This document shows positions 1 through 10,839 of a stretch of DNA of 64,000 bases, piece after piece. Location of the stretch: contig JAYESD010000002.1 in the NCBI GenBank assembly GCA_036927565.1, positions 222,707,882-222,771,881 of the forward strand. Reading direction: 5' to 3'. The number at the start of each line of letters is the position of its first letter. Positions within the stretch are counted from its first letter, which is position 1. The notes below the pieces were generated by a model that searched no databases, had not been told where the DNA came from, and saw nothing but the letters and a program-made list of their open reading frames with translations. Source of the DNA: Tuctoria greenei (taxonomy: Eukaryota; Streptophyta; Magnoliopsida; Poales; Poaceae). The position numbers and the translations under genes are program-made.

Positions 1-968
1 CGCAGCGACGAACGTTGTCTGGAAGACTTGGTCCACATGTCTCCAACAACCGGAGAAGAGCTGCGTCACAGCAAGTGACGTCGTTGCCCTCTGGGGCACG
101 ACGTGCCCATACTGCATCTCGGCTTTCGACACACGACCTCCGGGCGGAGCTTGATCGCCGATACCGCCAACAGGATGACCGTGTCCACATCGAGCGAGCT
201 CGAGAAAGACGAGATGCTCAAGACCTTTCTACTTTGGAAGGAGTAGGAGGAGGCTGTTCCGCCCTAGCCATGCACCTGCGCATGGTTAGATGGCCACAGA
301 AGTTCCGGCCACACTTGCCGGAAAAATTCGACGGGACTGTCAATCCCGTAGAATTCCTACAGATATACTCCACTGCGATCTTAGCAGCTGGAGGAAACGA
401 GGCTGTAATGGCCAATTACTTTCCAGTGGCTTTAACTGGGACCGCCAGGTCCTGGTTTATGAGCCTTCCACCCAACTCTATCGACAGTTGGGAGGAGCTA
501 TGCCGCCAGTTCACCGCCAATTTCGGGAGTTCATACACCCGTCCGGGCACCGAACTGGACCTTTTTGCGGTTGTGCAAAAAGGAGGAGAATCTTTGCGGT
601 CATTCATCCAGAGATTCTCTCAGGTACGTAACACAATCCCTTCTATCTCAAGCGCTTCTGTCATTGTGGCATTCAGACAGGGTGTACGAGACAAGAAGAT
701 GTTGGAGAAGCTGGCGATCAAAGAGATCACCAGCGTCACGGAGCTCTTCAGCCTGGCTGACAAATGTGCCAGAGCTGCGGAGGGCCGTGAAATGCACTCC
801 AAACCAGCCCTGGAGGATCATAAAAAATCCTCCAAAGAAGAAGCCGCTACCTCCGGGAGTGGCAAGAAGAAAAAGAAGACCAACGGCAAGAAGAAGCCGT
901 CGGCCGGCACATCCAACGTTGCAGCCGCTGCAACTCCTGGTGGCCGGGGGCCACGCCCCGAGAAGTGA
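1..968 (+). pseudogene. gag: gag (capsid) part of the Tat-type gypsy polyprotein, 5'-partial
   Basis: The frame is open from the left edge; there is no ATG near position 15 (the codon there is TTG), so the true start is upstream of the window. A retrotransposon gag domain occupies roughly residues 100-255 counted from position 15, followed by a Lys-rich tail with runs of KKKKK type. Gag builds the cytoplasmic virus-like particle. The frame ends at TGA 966-968, but the same frame continues at 969 without a shift into a Cys/His-rich segment and the protease. The TGA therefore interrupts a polyprotein rather than ending gag naturally, although a programmed gag/pol boundary cannot be fully excluded. 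Confidence 0.85.
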
Positions 969-2048
969 CCTCGACCGTCTTCTGAAGACGGTGGCAAATC
1001 TAAGATGTGGTGCCCCATTCACAAAACGAGCAGCCACAAACTGGAGGACTGCCGGGAGGTCCAAAACCTTGCCGAGCGCTACCACAAGCGCCGGGAAGGG
1101 TCTCCCTTCCGTCAGAGGGAGGGAAAACAAAAGGTCGATGAAGCTCCGGCTGAAGAGGAGTTAGGGTTTCAAGACCCCAAAAAGGTCTTGAAAGCCGTCT
1201 ACACCTCCGTCGACGATGATTCCGACGTCTCTGACAACGAGCGTCGAAAAACCATGAACACCATCTTTGGTGGATCATGGGACATCACCTCTCGTCGCGT
1301 CATTAAGACTATGCGACGGGATATGGCTGCTGTAGCTCCTACAGCTAGACCGGAGCCACATCGAAAGTGGATGGACACACCCATCACTTTTGATGCTTCG
1401 GACTGTCCTCAAAGCATGGTCGGAGCTGGTCAGCTACCCTTGATGGTATCTCCCACCATCAACAACATCCAGCTCCATCATGTCCTGGTAGACGGAGGTT
1501 CGAGGCTTAATCTCATCAGCTTCGAAGCTTTCACTAAGCTTCAGCTTCGACCTTCGGACCTCCAGCCCTCTCGACCTTTCTCCGGAGTAGGTCCGGGGGC
1601 CATAACCCCACTCGGAGCTATTACTCTCCCTGTTACCTTCGGGACCCGGGAGAAGTATCGCACCGAAAAGTTGATCTTCGACGTCGCTCAGATCAACTTA
1701 CCATTCAATGCCATTTTGGGTAGACCTGCCTTGTACAAATTCATGGCAGCTGCTCATTATGGATACCTGGTGTTGAAGATGCCAACACCAGTAGGCGTTC
1801 TCCGGATCCGTGGAGATCGCACTGCCGGAGTAACTGCTCTGGAGGAACTCCATGCACTCACCACAGCGCAAGAGGAGGACTCCAGACAGAAGCAAGCTCC
1901 ACAACCTCCGAGCATTCGTCAACGAGGCTCGACCTCTACACCCCGTGTGCAGCCAAGCGGCGACACCGACATTCCCGTCAAAGTCGTCCAAATTGGTTCC
2001 GATGTCACCCAAACTACCCGCATATCGGGTGGCTTGAACGACAAATAG
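969..2048 (+). pseudogene. pr: gag C-terminus plus aspartic protease of the Tat-type gypsy polyprotein
   Basis: This is the same reading frame as the gag segment. The first ATG is at 1005. It begins with a Cys/His-rich segment (CPIH...H...C) resembling the divergent zinc-knuckle region of Tat elements. The retroviral-type aspartic protease follows, with its catalytic Asp-Gly-Gly-Ser near residue 163 counted from 1005 (codon at 1491) and an ILGRP-like flap/C-terminal motif near 1,716. The protease would cut the polyprotein inside the particle. TAG at 2046-2048 breaks the frame; the same frame then runs on to a second break, TAA at 2196-2198, before the RT. No insertion or deletion is needed to join the segments. 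Confidence 0.85.
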
Positions 2049-2198
2049 GAACTCGCGCTCATCACTTTCCTCCGGGCTAACGTTGACGTGTTTGCCTGGC
2101 AACCGTCACAAATGCCTGGGATCCCCAGGGAAGTGATTGAGCACAATCTGAAGATTTACCCCGACGCTCGGCCTGTACACCAGAAACCTCGGAAGTAA

Positions 2199-4364
2199 TC
2201 TGTAGAGCGACAGAACTTCATCCGACAAGAAGTGAAGAAGTTGCTCGAAGCCGGATTCATCCGAGAAGTCTACCATCCAAAATGGCTGGCAAACCCAGTC
2301 GTTGTGCCTAAGGCCGGCGGGAAACTTCGGATGTGCATCGACTACACCACACTGAATAAGGCATGTCCAAAAGATCCATTCCCACTAGCTAGAATAGACC
2401 AGATAGTGGATTCCACCTCCGGGTGTGAGTTACTGTGTTTCCTAGACGCATATTCAGGATATCATCAAATCCGGATGTCTAGGGAAGATGAAGAACATAC
2501 TTCATTCATCACAGTGGATGGATTGTATTGTTACACAGCCATGCCTTTTGGTCTCAAGAATGCAGCTTCAACTTTTGTACGAGCAATGTACAAAACTTTC
2601 GAAGAACTCATCAGAGACATAGTGGAAGTGTACGTTGATGACATCGTGGTCAAAGTCAAAAACAAGGAGTCCCTCTTGGACACCTTGCAGGCTGTCTTCG
2701 ACAAGCTGCGGGCCACCCGCACGAAGCTAAACCCAGACAAGTGCGTCTTCGGGGTTAGTTCCGGAAAGCTTCTTGGTTTCCTGGTAAGTCACCGGGGTAT
2801 AGAGGCTAATCCGGCGAAGATAAAAGCCATCGAAGACATGCGGCCACCAACCCGCATCAAAGACGTCCAAAAATTAACTGGATGTCTAGCAGCCCTCAGT
2901 CGGTTCATTTCAAGACTGGCGGAAAGGGCACTTCCCTTCTTCAAGTTGCTGATGAAGTCCGGACCATTCCAATGGTCTGAAGAAGCAGAGAAGGCATTCC
3001 AGGAGCTGAAACAGTTCCTCACCACCCTACCAGTCTTGGTAGCTCCGAACCCTGGTGAGCCTTTATTGCTTTACATTTCAGCAGCTGACGAAGTCGTCAG
3101 TATGGTTCTGGTTGCGGAAAGACCGGAACTACCCAATACTCAGGAATCTAGATCCCTTCGGGAGGATCCGGAGGTTCCTGAAAGCGGGTCTGGGTCCCAG
3201 CTCCCAGACTTGGGCCCACAAGAAGCCACTTCAGAGGACCTGGATCCTTCCAATAGGATCCAAGTCATTCCTGAAGAAGCTCCGGGTTCCTCCACCCAGA
3301 ACCCGGAGGTCCCCGAAGATAGTCTGGACCCCTCTGACAGGGTCCGGATCAATGAAGAGGAAGTTCCGGACCCCTCCGGGAGGGTCCGGACCATTCAACG
3401 CCCAGTATACTTCATCAGTGAAGTGTTACATGATGCCAAGACTCGATACCTAGAGGTGCATAAGCTGCTCTACGCGGTTCTTATTGCCTCAAGGAAGCTT
3501 CGACATTATTTCCAAGCTCACAAAGTCTCGGTGGTAACCTCATATCCACTTCGAGCGATTCTGCATAATCCCAATTCAACTGGGAATATAGCAAAGTGGG
3601 CAGCGGAATTGGCTGAATTCGACCTCGAATTCATTCCAAGACAAGCAATCAAGAGTCAAGCGTTGGCAGATTTCGTGGCAGAATGGACTCCCTCTCCATT
3701 AAACCCTGGGGGCCCCAGCGAGCAGAAGAAGGAACCACAAGTTCCGGCCTTCACTAAGCCTCACTGGACCCTTTACTTCGACGGCTCCATGCAGAAGCAG
3801 GGAGCCGGAGCTGGAATCCTTCTCCTCGCACCAACCGGGGAGAAGGTAAAATACATGGTGCACCTTGACTTCAAGGCAACCAACAACATGGCGGAGTACG
3901 AAGCACTCATATATGGATTGAAGGTGGCACTATCATATGGTGTCAAACAGTTGCTGGTCAAAGGAGATTCACAACTTGTCATCAAACAGGTGAAGGGTGA
4001 ATGCTCCTGCAATAATCTCCAGCTGGCTGCTTATCTCCTTGAAGTCCAGAGGCTTCAGAAGGACTTCGAAGTCCTAGACCTTCACCATGTTCAGCGTGCT
4101 CACAACGCTGAAGCTGACGAACTCTCGACCAAGGCATCAACCGGAGCTCCGGCTCCAGACGGAACCTTTGTCCGGAGGTTGTCAAAACCCACAGTTCAGC
4201 CTGCCGAGCTGAACGAAGGGGGCGAGATCAGCATCCCGAAGCTGACGGTCCCGATGGCCCTGTTACCATGGCAGCCATCAAGGGTCGTAGGTGCTGCCGG
4301 AAGCTCCGAGCAACCCAACACGCAAGACTCAAATGCTCAAGTCAGTTCCGATGCATGGATCTAG
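2199..4364 (+). pseudogene. rt-rnh: reverse transcriptase, RNase H and archaeal-type RNase H of the Tat-type gypsy element
   Basis: The first in-frame ATG is at 2232, but RT homology begins upstream, so this is an internal segment. RT carries YVDD at residues 134-137 from 2232 and an MPFGL motif near 104-108. An RNase H domain follows and is split by about 90 residues rich in Pro, Glu, Asp and Ser (about 298-388, nt 3,123-3,396). A second RNase H of archaeal type occupies about 512-635, with its four acidic residues at D517, E555, D579 and D629, which is diagnostic of Tat elements. RT copies the genomic RNA and RNase H removes the template. TAG 4362-4364 separates this segment from integrase in the same frame. 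Confidence 0.93.
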
Positions 4365-5591
4365 GAGATCCGGAACTACTTGAAAGACAACATCCTTCCT
4401 GACGATGATGTATCCGCTAACCGGGTAGTCAGATTGGCTAAAAGATACACGTTGGTAGAAGGGGATCTCTACCGGCGCGGTGCCAACGGCATCCTAATGC
4501 GGTGCATCACAAGGGAAGAAGGCTGCGAGCTCCTCGCAGAAATCCATGGAGGTGAGTGTGGGAACCACGCGTCTTCCCGCACGCTGGTCGGAAAAGCCTT
4601 TCGGTACGGCTTCTACTGGCCTACAGCGCTCCAGGATGCTACTGAGCTAGTGAAGAAATGCAAAGCATGCCAATTTCATGCAAAGCAAATTCATACACCT
4701 GCTCAGCCCTTACAAATGATACCTCCTACGTGGCCTTTCGCTGTGTGGGGGATGGACATCTTGGGACCCTTCCCAAGAGCCGTCGGAGGTTATAAGTTCC
4801 TGTACGTCGCCATCGACAAGTTCACCAAGTGGCCGGAAGCTACTCCTATTGTGACGATCAACAAACAATCTGCAATCAATTTTCTACAATCTATCGTGAG
4901 CAGATTCGGAGTCCCAAACAAGATCATCACTGATAATGGGACTCAGTTCACAAGCTCCGCATTTCAAGGATATTGCGAAGACCTCGGTATACAAGTTTGC
5001 TACGCTTCCGTAGCTCATCCTGCCAGCAATGGACAAGCCGAGAGAGCAAACGCAGAGATCCTTAAAGGACTCAAAACGCGCACTTATGAGCGTTTGAAAA
5101 AGCACGGAGCTAATTGGATCGAAGAGCTTCCGCCCACTCTATGGGCTAACAGGACTTCTCCAAGTCGGGCAACTGGAGAAACACCCTTCTTCCTGGTGTA
5201 CGGAGCTGAAGCGATCCTTCCTCCGGAAATCACCTTGGGTTCCCTCCGAGTCCGGACCTTCGACGAAGCCGCGCAGGACCAGCTCCGGCGTGAAGACCTA
5301 GACCTCCTTGAGGAGGGAAGGTGCCAAGCAGCTGTTCGGAATGCCCGATATCGCCAAGCTCTACGGCGCTATCATCAGCGGCATGTACACAACCGACAGC
5401 TCGAGGAAGGCGATCTGGTGCTACGGAAAATACTATCCAGAGAAGGGCAAAACAAACTCTCCCCCGGCTGGGAAGGGCCCTTCCGAGTGATCAAAGTATC
5501 CCGTCCCGGAAGCGTTGGCTTGGCTGCCGAGGATGGGACACCTCTCCCAAATCCTTGGAACATCGAGCACCTCCGTAAGTTCTACACTTAA
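4365..5591 (+). pseudogene. int: integrase of the Tat-type gypsy element
   Basis: This is the same frame as the upstream pol segments; the first ATG is at 4380. Counting from there, the HHCC zinc-binding motif is H56, H63, C94 and C97. The DDE catalytic triad is D126, D185 and E221, with 35 residues between the last two, as in retroviral-type integrases. A GPF-containing C-terminal domain follows and no chromodomain is seen. Integrase joins element cDNA to host DNA in the nucleus. The segment itself is uninterrupted to TAA at 5589-5591, the natural polyprotein end. It lacks its own start, so it is functional only as part of the polyprotein, which carries four nonsense codons upstream. Confidence 0.93.
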
Positions 5592-6839
5592 TTCCACGGA
5601 GGTGAGTCTTAAGTAACTTGAAGTGTATGTTATAGAGTCATTGTACAGAGTCGGGTAGTTCCTCCGGGAGAGCAGCCGGACCTTTCCCGAAAGGTTTGGA
5701 AAGCTCATGCAACACTTGATACAGTATCCGGACTAGAAGTGTAGCTAATTACCCTGGGTTAAACGAGAAACCGAACACGCTTAGCCTGGTTCCGTACCCT
5801 AAGAGTGTACTTGTTTCCCCTGTACCCCGGACCTATAATGAAAGACATCTTCATGTGAAATAGACTCCACGTGCATTCATTTTTGCATAAGGCTCGACAT
5901 TTTTATTTTTCTCTTTCTTGTCTATAACAGAAACGTGCAATTCTTAAGAAGTTCTAGTTAAACCGGTTTATGTATAATTTGAGTTGAATTGTCAGATTTT
6001 TTAGATTTAAATATCGTCTGTGGTCAACTCGCCTGAAAGCCGCCAAGCCATTCTAGGGCCGGAGTGCGCTATCGACTTAGCCTGGTCAAGCACCCTAAGT
6101 ACGCCACTCTACCTACATCCCGGCAGGCCAAAGTAAGGTGGGTCCATGGACAATTGGATCTAAAAGAAAAGACAATTCATCCAATTATACTAAAAATCGT
6201 GTTCAACTTGAAATTCTCTTGAGAACCGTAAGCCGCGACGAAGTTATAGATAAGGAACGAATTTTACTGTTTTTCTTGGCTTAAGTGTGCAGGAAAAATA
6301 AACCCGATATTGATGGAGAAAAACCGGAGTTAACCAAGCTCCGACTCCCACCGGCGTTAACTTAAAGATGGTGAGAAGACTCTATCACTAGAGTCTGTTG
6401 CCAGCAAGCCAGGCGTGGCAAGGGTCATTGCCGGAGCTACTAAGCTCCGACACCTTGAAGTATTAACTATCGACACTCAACGTGTTGGTAGAGGCTCCTG
6501 CCGGAGCTACTAAGCTCCGACGATGGACAGTGCCGGAGCTTCTAAGCTCCGACGACTTCAAGGGACCTTCACTATCGAAAACTTCGGACCTAAACTACAC
6601 GAGTTCGAAGCAAATTTGTCTTCAACAAAACTCAACATCCTTTTGGTACATGTCCACAATCAAATTGTGCACATCTACCAGGGGGCCAAGTGAAGACAAA
6701 GATGTTGAAGACAAAAAATGAAATTCACGAAAAATTGGGGATTTCATTTCATTTGAAGACCAGAGATTACATCTGGGGACAAAGGATTACAAAATTGAGG
6801 AAGAAGAGAAGATACAAATAAAGTCTAAGAAAGATAGTC
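5592..6839 (+). other. 3' noncoding spacer between integrase and the antisense gene
   Basis: No credible gene is seen. The region is part of the retrotransposon and contains a cluster of short palindromic repeats at its 3' end (listed separately). Tat/Ogre-type elements are known to carry variable noncoding DNA and short repeats in this interval. Confidence 0.7.
6324..6552 (+). repeat. cluster of four palindromic 21-bp repeats (GGAGCT-ACTA-AGCTCC core)
   Basis: Copies lie at 6,324-6,345 (degenerate), 6,430-6,450, 6,500-6,520 and 6,532-6,552. Each has a six-base inverted repeat around a four-base loop and is followed by GAC. They lie downstream of integrase and upstream of the 3' end of the antisense gene. 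They could form RNA hairpins on either transcript. Confidence 0.8.
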
Positions 6840-8781
6840 CTAGACCCTATGGAAGAACTCAGCGACCTTCTGGGCGACCTCCGACACGCTGGCTCGGGTA
6901 GCTTCGCCTTCTCCTTCAACGGGGCCTTCAAGCACCGGGTCCAGAGGGAATCGAGGGTTCCGGCTAGTGTAGCACGTCAACACATATTCTGTGACGTTCC
7001 TAGCCAGGGATTGCCCCTCGACCTCCAACTGGTCCGCGATGACGTCGCCCACCTTGGAGAGCTTGCTGCCCGCAGCGCCCAACGCTTGCAGCGCAAGGTC
7101 CGGCTCCGGCTCCGGATCATCCGGAAGCACGGGGCTGAAACCCATCGGCGCTAGCGCATCGTCGGCCTTGCTCAGGAACTCCCAAATTTGCAGGGAGTCC
7201 GTCTTCCTCAGGCCCTTCATCTCTTCCAAGGACCTCCGGGCCGCCGCCAGCTCCGAATTCTCGCGGGAGAGGCGCTCGACTTCTTTGGCGTTTTGCTGAA
7301 TCTTCGCAGCAACCCGCTTTTCGAGTCTTCCGAGCTCCTCCTCCCGGAGGTGGATCTTGTTCCGGCGGTCGACCAGGTCTTTCTCCCTAGCCTCTATTTT
7401 CTTCTCCCGGGCGACGAGGGCGCACTCATACTCGTAGAGCTCCTGCCCTCGCACCCAGGTCTTCTCCTCCTCCTCGAGGCAGCGCTCTTCCAATTTTTTA
7501 GCGCGCTCCTCGAGGCCCTTGTCCGCCAGAGCTGTCTTCTCGGCGAGCTCTTCTTCACGTCGCAAGACGTCGTCCCGTAGCTCCAGGAGTTTTTGCTCCT
7601 CATCCTCGAGCCGTTTTTCCCTTCCCTCAAGTGCCTCTCGGCGCTTGATGAGTGCGGTACTGATGGCCTCGAGTTGATCGAACCGAGCGTTGGCCGCATC
7701 ATTAGCAGCCTTAGCTTGGTCATGGTACTCCCGGGATTGGGCGTCGAGGTTGTGAGTCATGCTCTCCCTCTCGTCCAGCATCTCACCCCAGAGCTCCAGG
7801 CGGACCTTCTCCCGCCTGATCCATTCCTTGTCCTCAGCAATCCTCGACTGCGCCAGCTTGGTCTCGAATTGGAGTCGATTACGCCACCTCCTAAGGGTTT
7901 GGCGCTCCTCTTCAAGAACCTTGCTGTCGTGGAAGAAGGCTAGTTGGACTTGGCGTAGACTGGAGCAAGCGTTGTCGATGGACATCGACAGCGAGATGGG
8001 CTCCGGACCTTCTGGGGCCTCCTCCGCCGGTTCCAGCGGGTCTTCATTTACAAAAATTGGGTCCCACTCTACGAGAGCGGAACCCCGAGCTTCCAAGGCA
8101 CTAGGGCACTCCTCCGGGATGGCCTCAGTCGCCACCGAAGAAGGTCCCGCCACCAAACCTTCATTCGCCCCCTCAGGCTGGGGGCCGGCAACTTCGTTCA
8201 GGCACTCTGGCTCCGCCACGGGTACCATCGACGTCGTCGCCTCCACTGGCTCCGGCCGGGACGCTTCTTCTGAGGGAGGCTCAAGCTCCCTCGTCTCTTC
8301 GACCACCGGCTCTGCAGCCGGCACCTCCACAATCACCGGCTCTGCAGCCGGCGCTCCAATAATTACCGGCTCTGCGACCGGAGCTTTGGACGTAACCGGC
8401 TCAATCGCCGGAACCACTTCAACTTCCGGCTCGCACGCCGGGGCTTCAGCTACCTCCGGTTCAACCGCTGGGGCTTCAGCACTTTCCGGCTCCAAAGCCG
8501 GGACCTCTACTTCCTCCGACTCAACAGCCGGAGCATCTACTTCTGCAGCACCAGGGCCCGGAGCTTCAACCTCCGGAGCGGGTGCCGCTGGCGCATCTTC
8601 AATCCCGTGGTCCGGCGCTACCACGGGAACTTCTGGAGACGAGTCGAGGTCCATGACCACGACAGCCGGCGCCGGAGCTGTCGCAGCCTCCACCCGGGGC
8701 GGCACTGGGGTTGGAGCAGAAGCCCTCGCAGCCTCAGACACTGTGGCTGAGGGCGGAGCTTCACTCCCCTTCTTGGGAACG
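6840..8781 (-). CDS. antisense retrotransposon gene, exon 2 (Pro/Ala/Glu repeats and long coiled coil)
   Basis: This frame has no upstream ATG of its own near its 5' end (GTG at 8,741), as expected for a second exon. It begins with about 170 residues of imperfect PAxEPxxxEA-type repeats, acidic and proline-rich. Residues about 757-990 of the spliced product are a highly charged heptad-like region rich in Glu, Lys, Arg and Leu that should form a long coiled coil. A conserved C-terminal region of about 130 residues ends at 6,840. The domain order (PF04195-like N-terminus, disordered middle, coiled coil) is usual for antisense ORFs of grass Tat elements. The role is unknown; a structural or nucleic-acid-packaging function is only a guess. 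Confidence 0.82.
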
Positions 8782-8858
8782 CTGCAGATGAAGAATGAAG
8801 AAATTGAGCAAACAGATACTATAATTAAAAGTTAATTGAGGTAAGCAAGAAAAATTAC
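8782..8858 (-). other. predicted 77-nt GT-AG intron of the antisense gene
   Basis: On the minus strand the donor is AG|GTAATT and the acceptor is a pyrimidine-rich stretch ending CATCTGCAG. The intron is AT-rich while both flanking exons are GC-rich. Splicing completes a split codon (AG+C) and joins the two long open frames into one of 1,130 codons. Without splicing, exon 1 would meet TAA at 8,857-8,855. Confidence 0.8.
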
Positions 8859-10309
8859 CTTGGGAGGCTCACGCACCAGCTTGCGCGGAACCTCTTTCCC
8901 GGACGTTCCGGGCTGGCCACGGTCGGCGTAGGAGCTCCGGGAGGACTCCCAGGACTAGCCGTAGCCGCGGGCGTTTCCCGGGTCGGAGCTCTCCTAGACC
9001 GGGAGGAACTCCTAGACCTGGAGGCCCTCACCGCTTCTCGAACCGGAGTCGCCTGTCCGGAGCTGGCACCTCCGGAGGGACCCATCACGGGGACAGCTGC
9101 ACTCCGGGAGGATCCCACCGCCGGAACAGTAGCACTCCGAAAGGACCCCACCACGGGGACAGACGCTACAGCGGCGGAGGATCTTCCCTCCTGAGGACGG
9201 GGAACTGGCGGGGAAGTAGCGAGCCCAACGGACCTTCCGTCAGCATGTCGCAGCTTCCTCTTCCGGCTCTCCGGCTCCTCCGCCAGCTCCTTGCCCTTGC
9301 CGGTGACTTCAGCTCTTGGCTGAGAGACAGGGGCGGAGCCGCCTTCCGACAACCCGGGGATCGCCAACCGGGCGGTCGATCTTCTCTCGACGACGCCAAG
9401 GTCGTCAAGCGCGGGCATCTTCCGCCGGAGCTCCCTGCTGAACTCAACTTCCACGTTCAGGGGGAGGAAAGCCGGTGGCGGAGTCAAGTACTCTCCGTCT
9501 ACATCGATGCCGTGCTGGAATTTCTTGAGGTGAAACTCCAAGGACTTCCCCACCATGTTGGACTTCAACCCGGTCTCAACCCGGTCTTCGTCCATCACGC
9601 TGTTGAGGGCCCAGGCGAGCTTCTCCCTCCTCTTCAGCGGCGCCCACCTGTTGGACAGGAAGTTGCAGAACACCGCCTGGGGAGTCAATCCTCCCTCCAC
9701 ACATTGGCGGATCCTGGACAGGACGGGGTCAAAAGCTGCCGCCAACACCGGAACTTCGCTCCACACCGACGTGTCAATGCCGGGCAGACCGTCTGGCAGC
9801 TCCAACCGCTCGTGCTCCTCCACCCGGACGACTACCCAATCTTTCTTCCAGTCATCCCACTTCCCGGAAGGGAACGACCGGAGGTACTTGAACGGGCACT
9901 TCTTGCGCTTCACAAAATAGTAGAAGCCAAGGTACTCGTCACTTCGGCCGGTGGTTTGGACGGTGAAGAAGGTGCGGAAGAGCTCGATGCAGGGAGGGAT
10001 GCCCACCCACATCTCGCAGAAGTGGACAAAGATGGACAAAAGGAGGAGGGAGTGAGGGCCAAGGTGGTATAGCTGCAGACCATAGAAGTCCAGCAGCATC
10101 AAGAAGAAGGAAGAAAACGGTGGGATCAGCCCCACCATGGCGTACGATGAAAAGTACACCATTTCGCCGGAGTGCTCCTTTTTAAAGGGAAGCTCCCCGC
10201 CGACGCGGACTGAACGGTTGAAGAAGTCCGACGACCACCCCATGAGGGCTCGGACCTTCTTCAGATCGCTCTCCGTCTTCAAACGACTCTCACGCAGACC
10301 CAACTCCAT
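8859..10309 (-). CDS. antisense retrotransposon gene, exon 1 (gypsy-associated transposase_28-like domain)
   Basis: The start is ATG at 10,309-10,307 in good context (GCG-ATG-G). Exon 1 encodes 483 complete codons plus two bases. Residues about 45-200 hold a conserved hydrophobic and aromatic domain (FSSYAMVGLIPPFS, then a leucine-rich stretch, then GIPPCIELFRTFF) typical of the grass protein family annotated as putative gypsy-type transposon domain (Pfam PF04195). The C-terminal half is basic, rich in Ser, Pro and Arg, and low complexity. It runs opposite to gag-pol. Exon 1 ends at a GT donor (8,858-8,857) and joins exon 2 in frame. No stop or frameshift is seen. The function of this family is unknown. 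Confidence 0.82.
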
Positions 10310-10839
10310 CGCAGCACAGCTAGGCGAGAGAAGGGAAGCAAAGCACGAGTTGGGAGTTTGAGCGCAAGAACAGATGGAAAGCGTAAAGAACTCCCGACGG
10401 TGCGCTTTCCTTCTTAAGTAAGCCCTCGCAACGCTTGGATGGAAACTGCAGGAGAGTCAAGCATACTACTCAAGAATTCAACCCAGCCGATGACAAGAGG
10501 GCCCGGGACCACCCCGACGATCAGGTCGAGGCTCTTACCCAGGCGAACAGTTGTCATCATGAGGCGGGAAACCCAAAGGCGGCGGACTGACAAGGCGCGC
10601 GGAACCGATACGGTTTTCGTATCGGGAACCGACGACCTTCAATTGCGAGAGATCCGCACGTCAAAGATCTTATCTGCCGCCTGAGGTGCGCCACGCGTCA
10701 GGACTTAACCGTAAAGCCCCGCCAAAAGCACCTCCGAAGACCCTTGAAGACCCAGTTCAAGAGTCGCAAGTGTGGACCCACCTCCGGCGGAATGACTTCA
10801 TCCCGTTAGCCTTCCCCGGAGGTAGGTCCAGGGGGCCAC
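10310..10839 (-). promoter_or_regulatory. upstream region of the antisense gene and polypurine tract of the gypsy element
   Basis: For the antisense gene this is the 5' flank; a TACTTAAGAAGG stretch on the minus strand near 10,407-10,418 is a weak TATA candidate. For the retrotransposon, the purine-rich stretch at about 10,818-10,835 just before the LTR is the likely polypurine tract that primes plus-strand synthesis. No other gene is seen here. Confidence 0.5.

Noticed and set aside
966..4364. Reading the in-frame stops as programmed readthrough sites
   Set aside because: Four stops of all three types at different domain boundaries and inside conserved regions fit decay better; only the gag/protease TGA is at a place where readthrough is plausible.
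7759..8835. A 358-codon plus-strand frame rich in Gly, Ser, Ala and Thr
   Set aside because: It is the complement of the PAxEP repeat region of the antisense gene; its low complexity explains the open frame.
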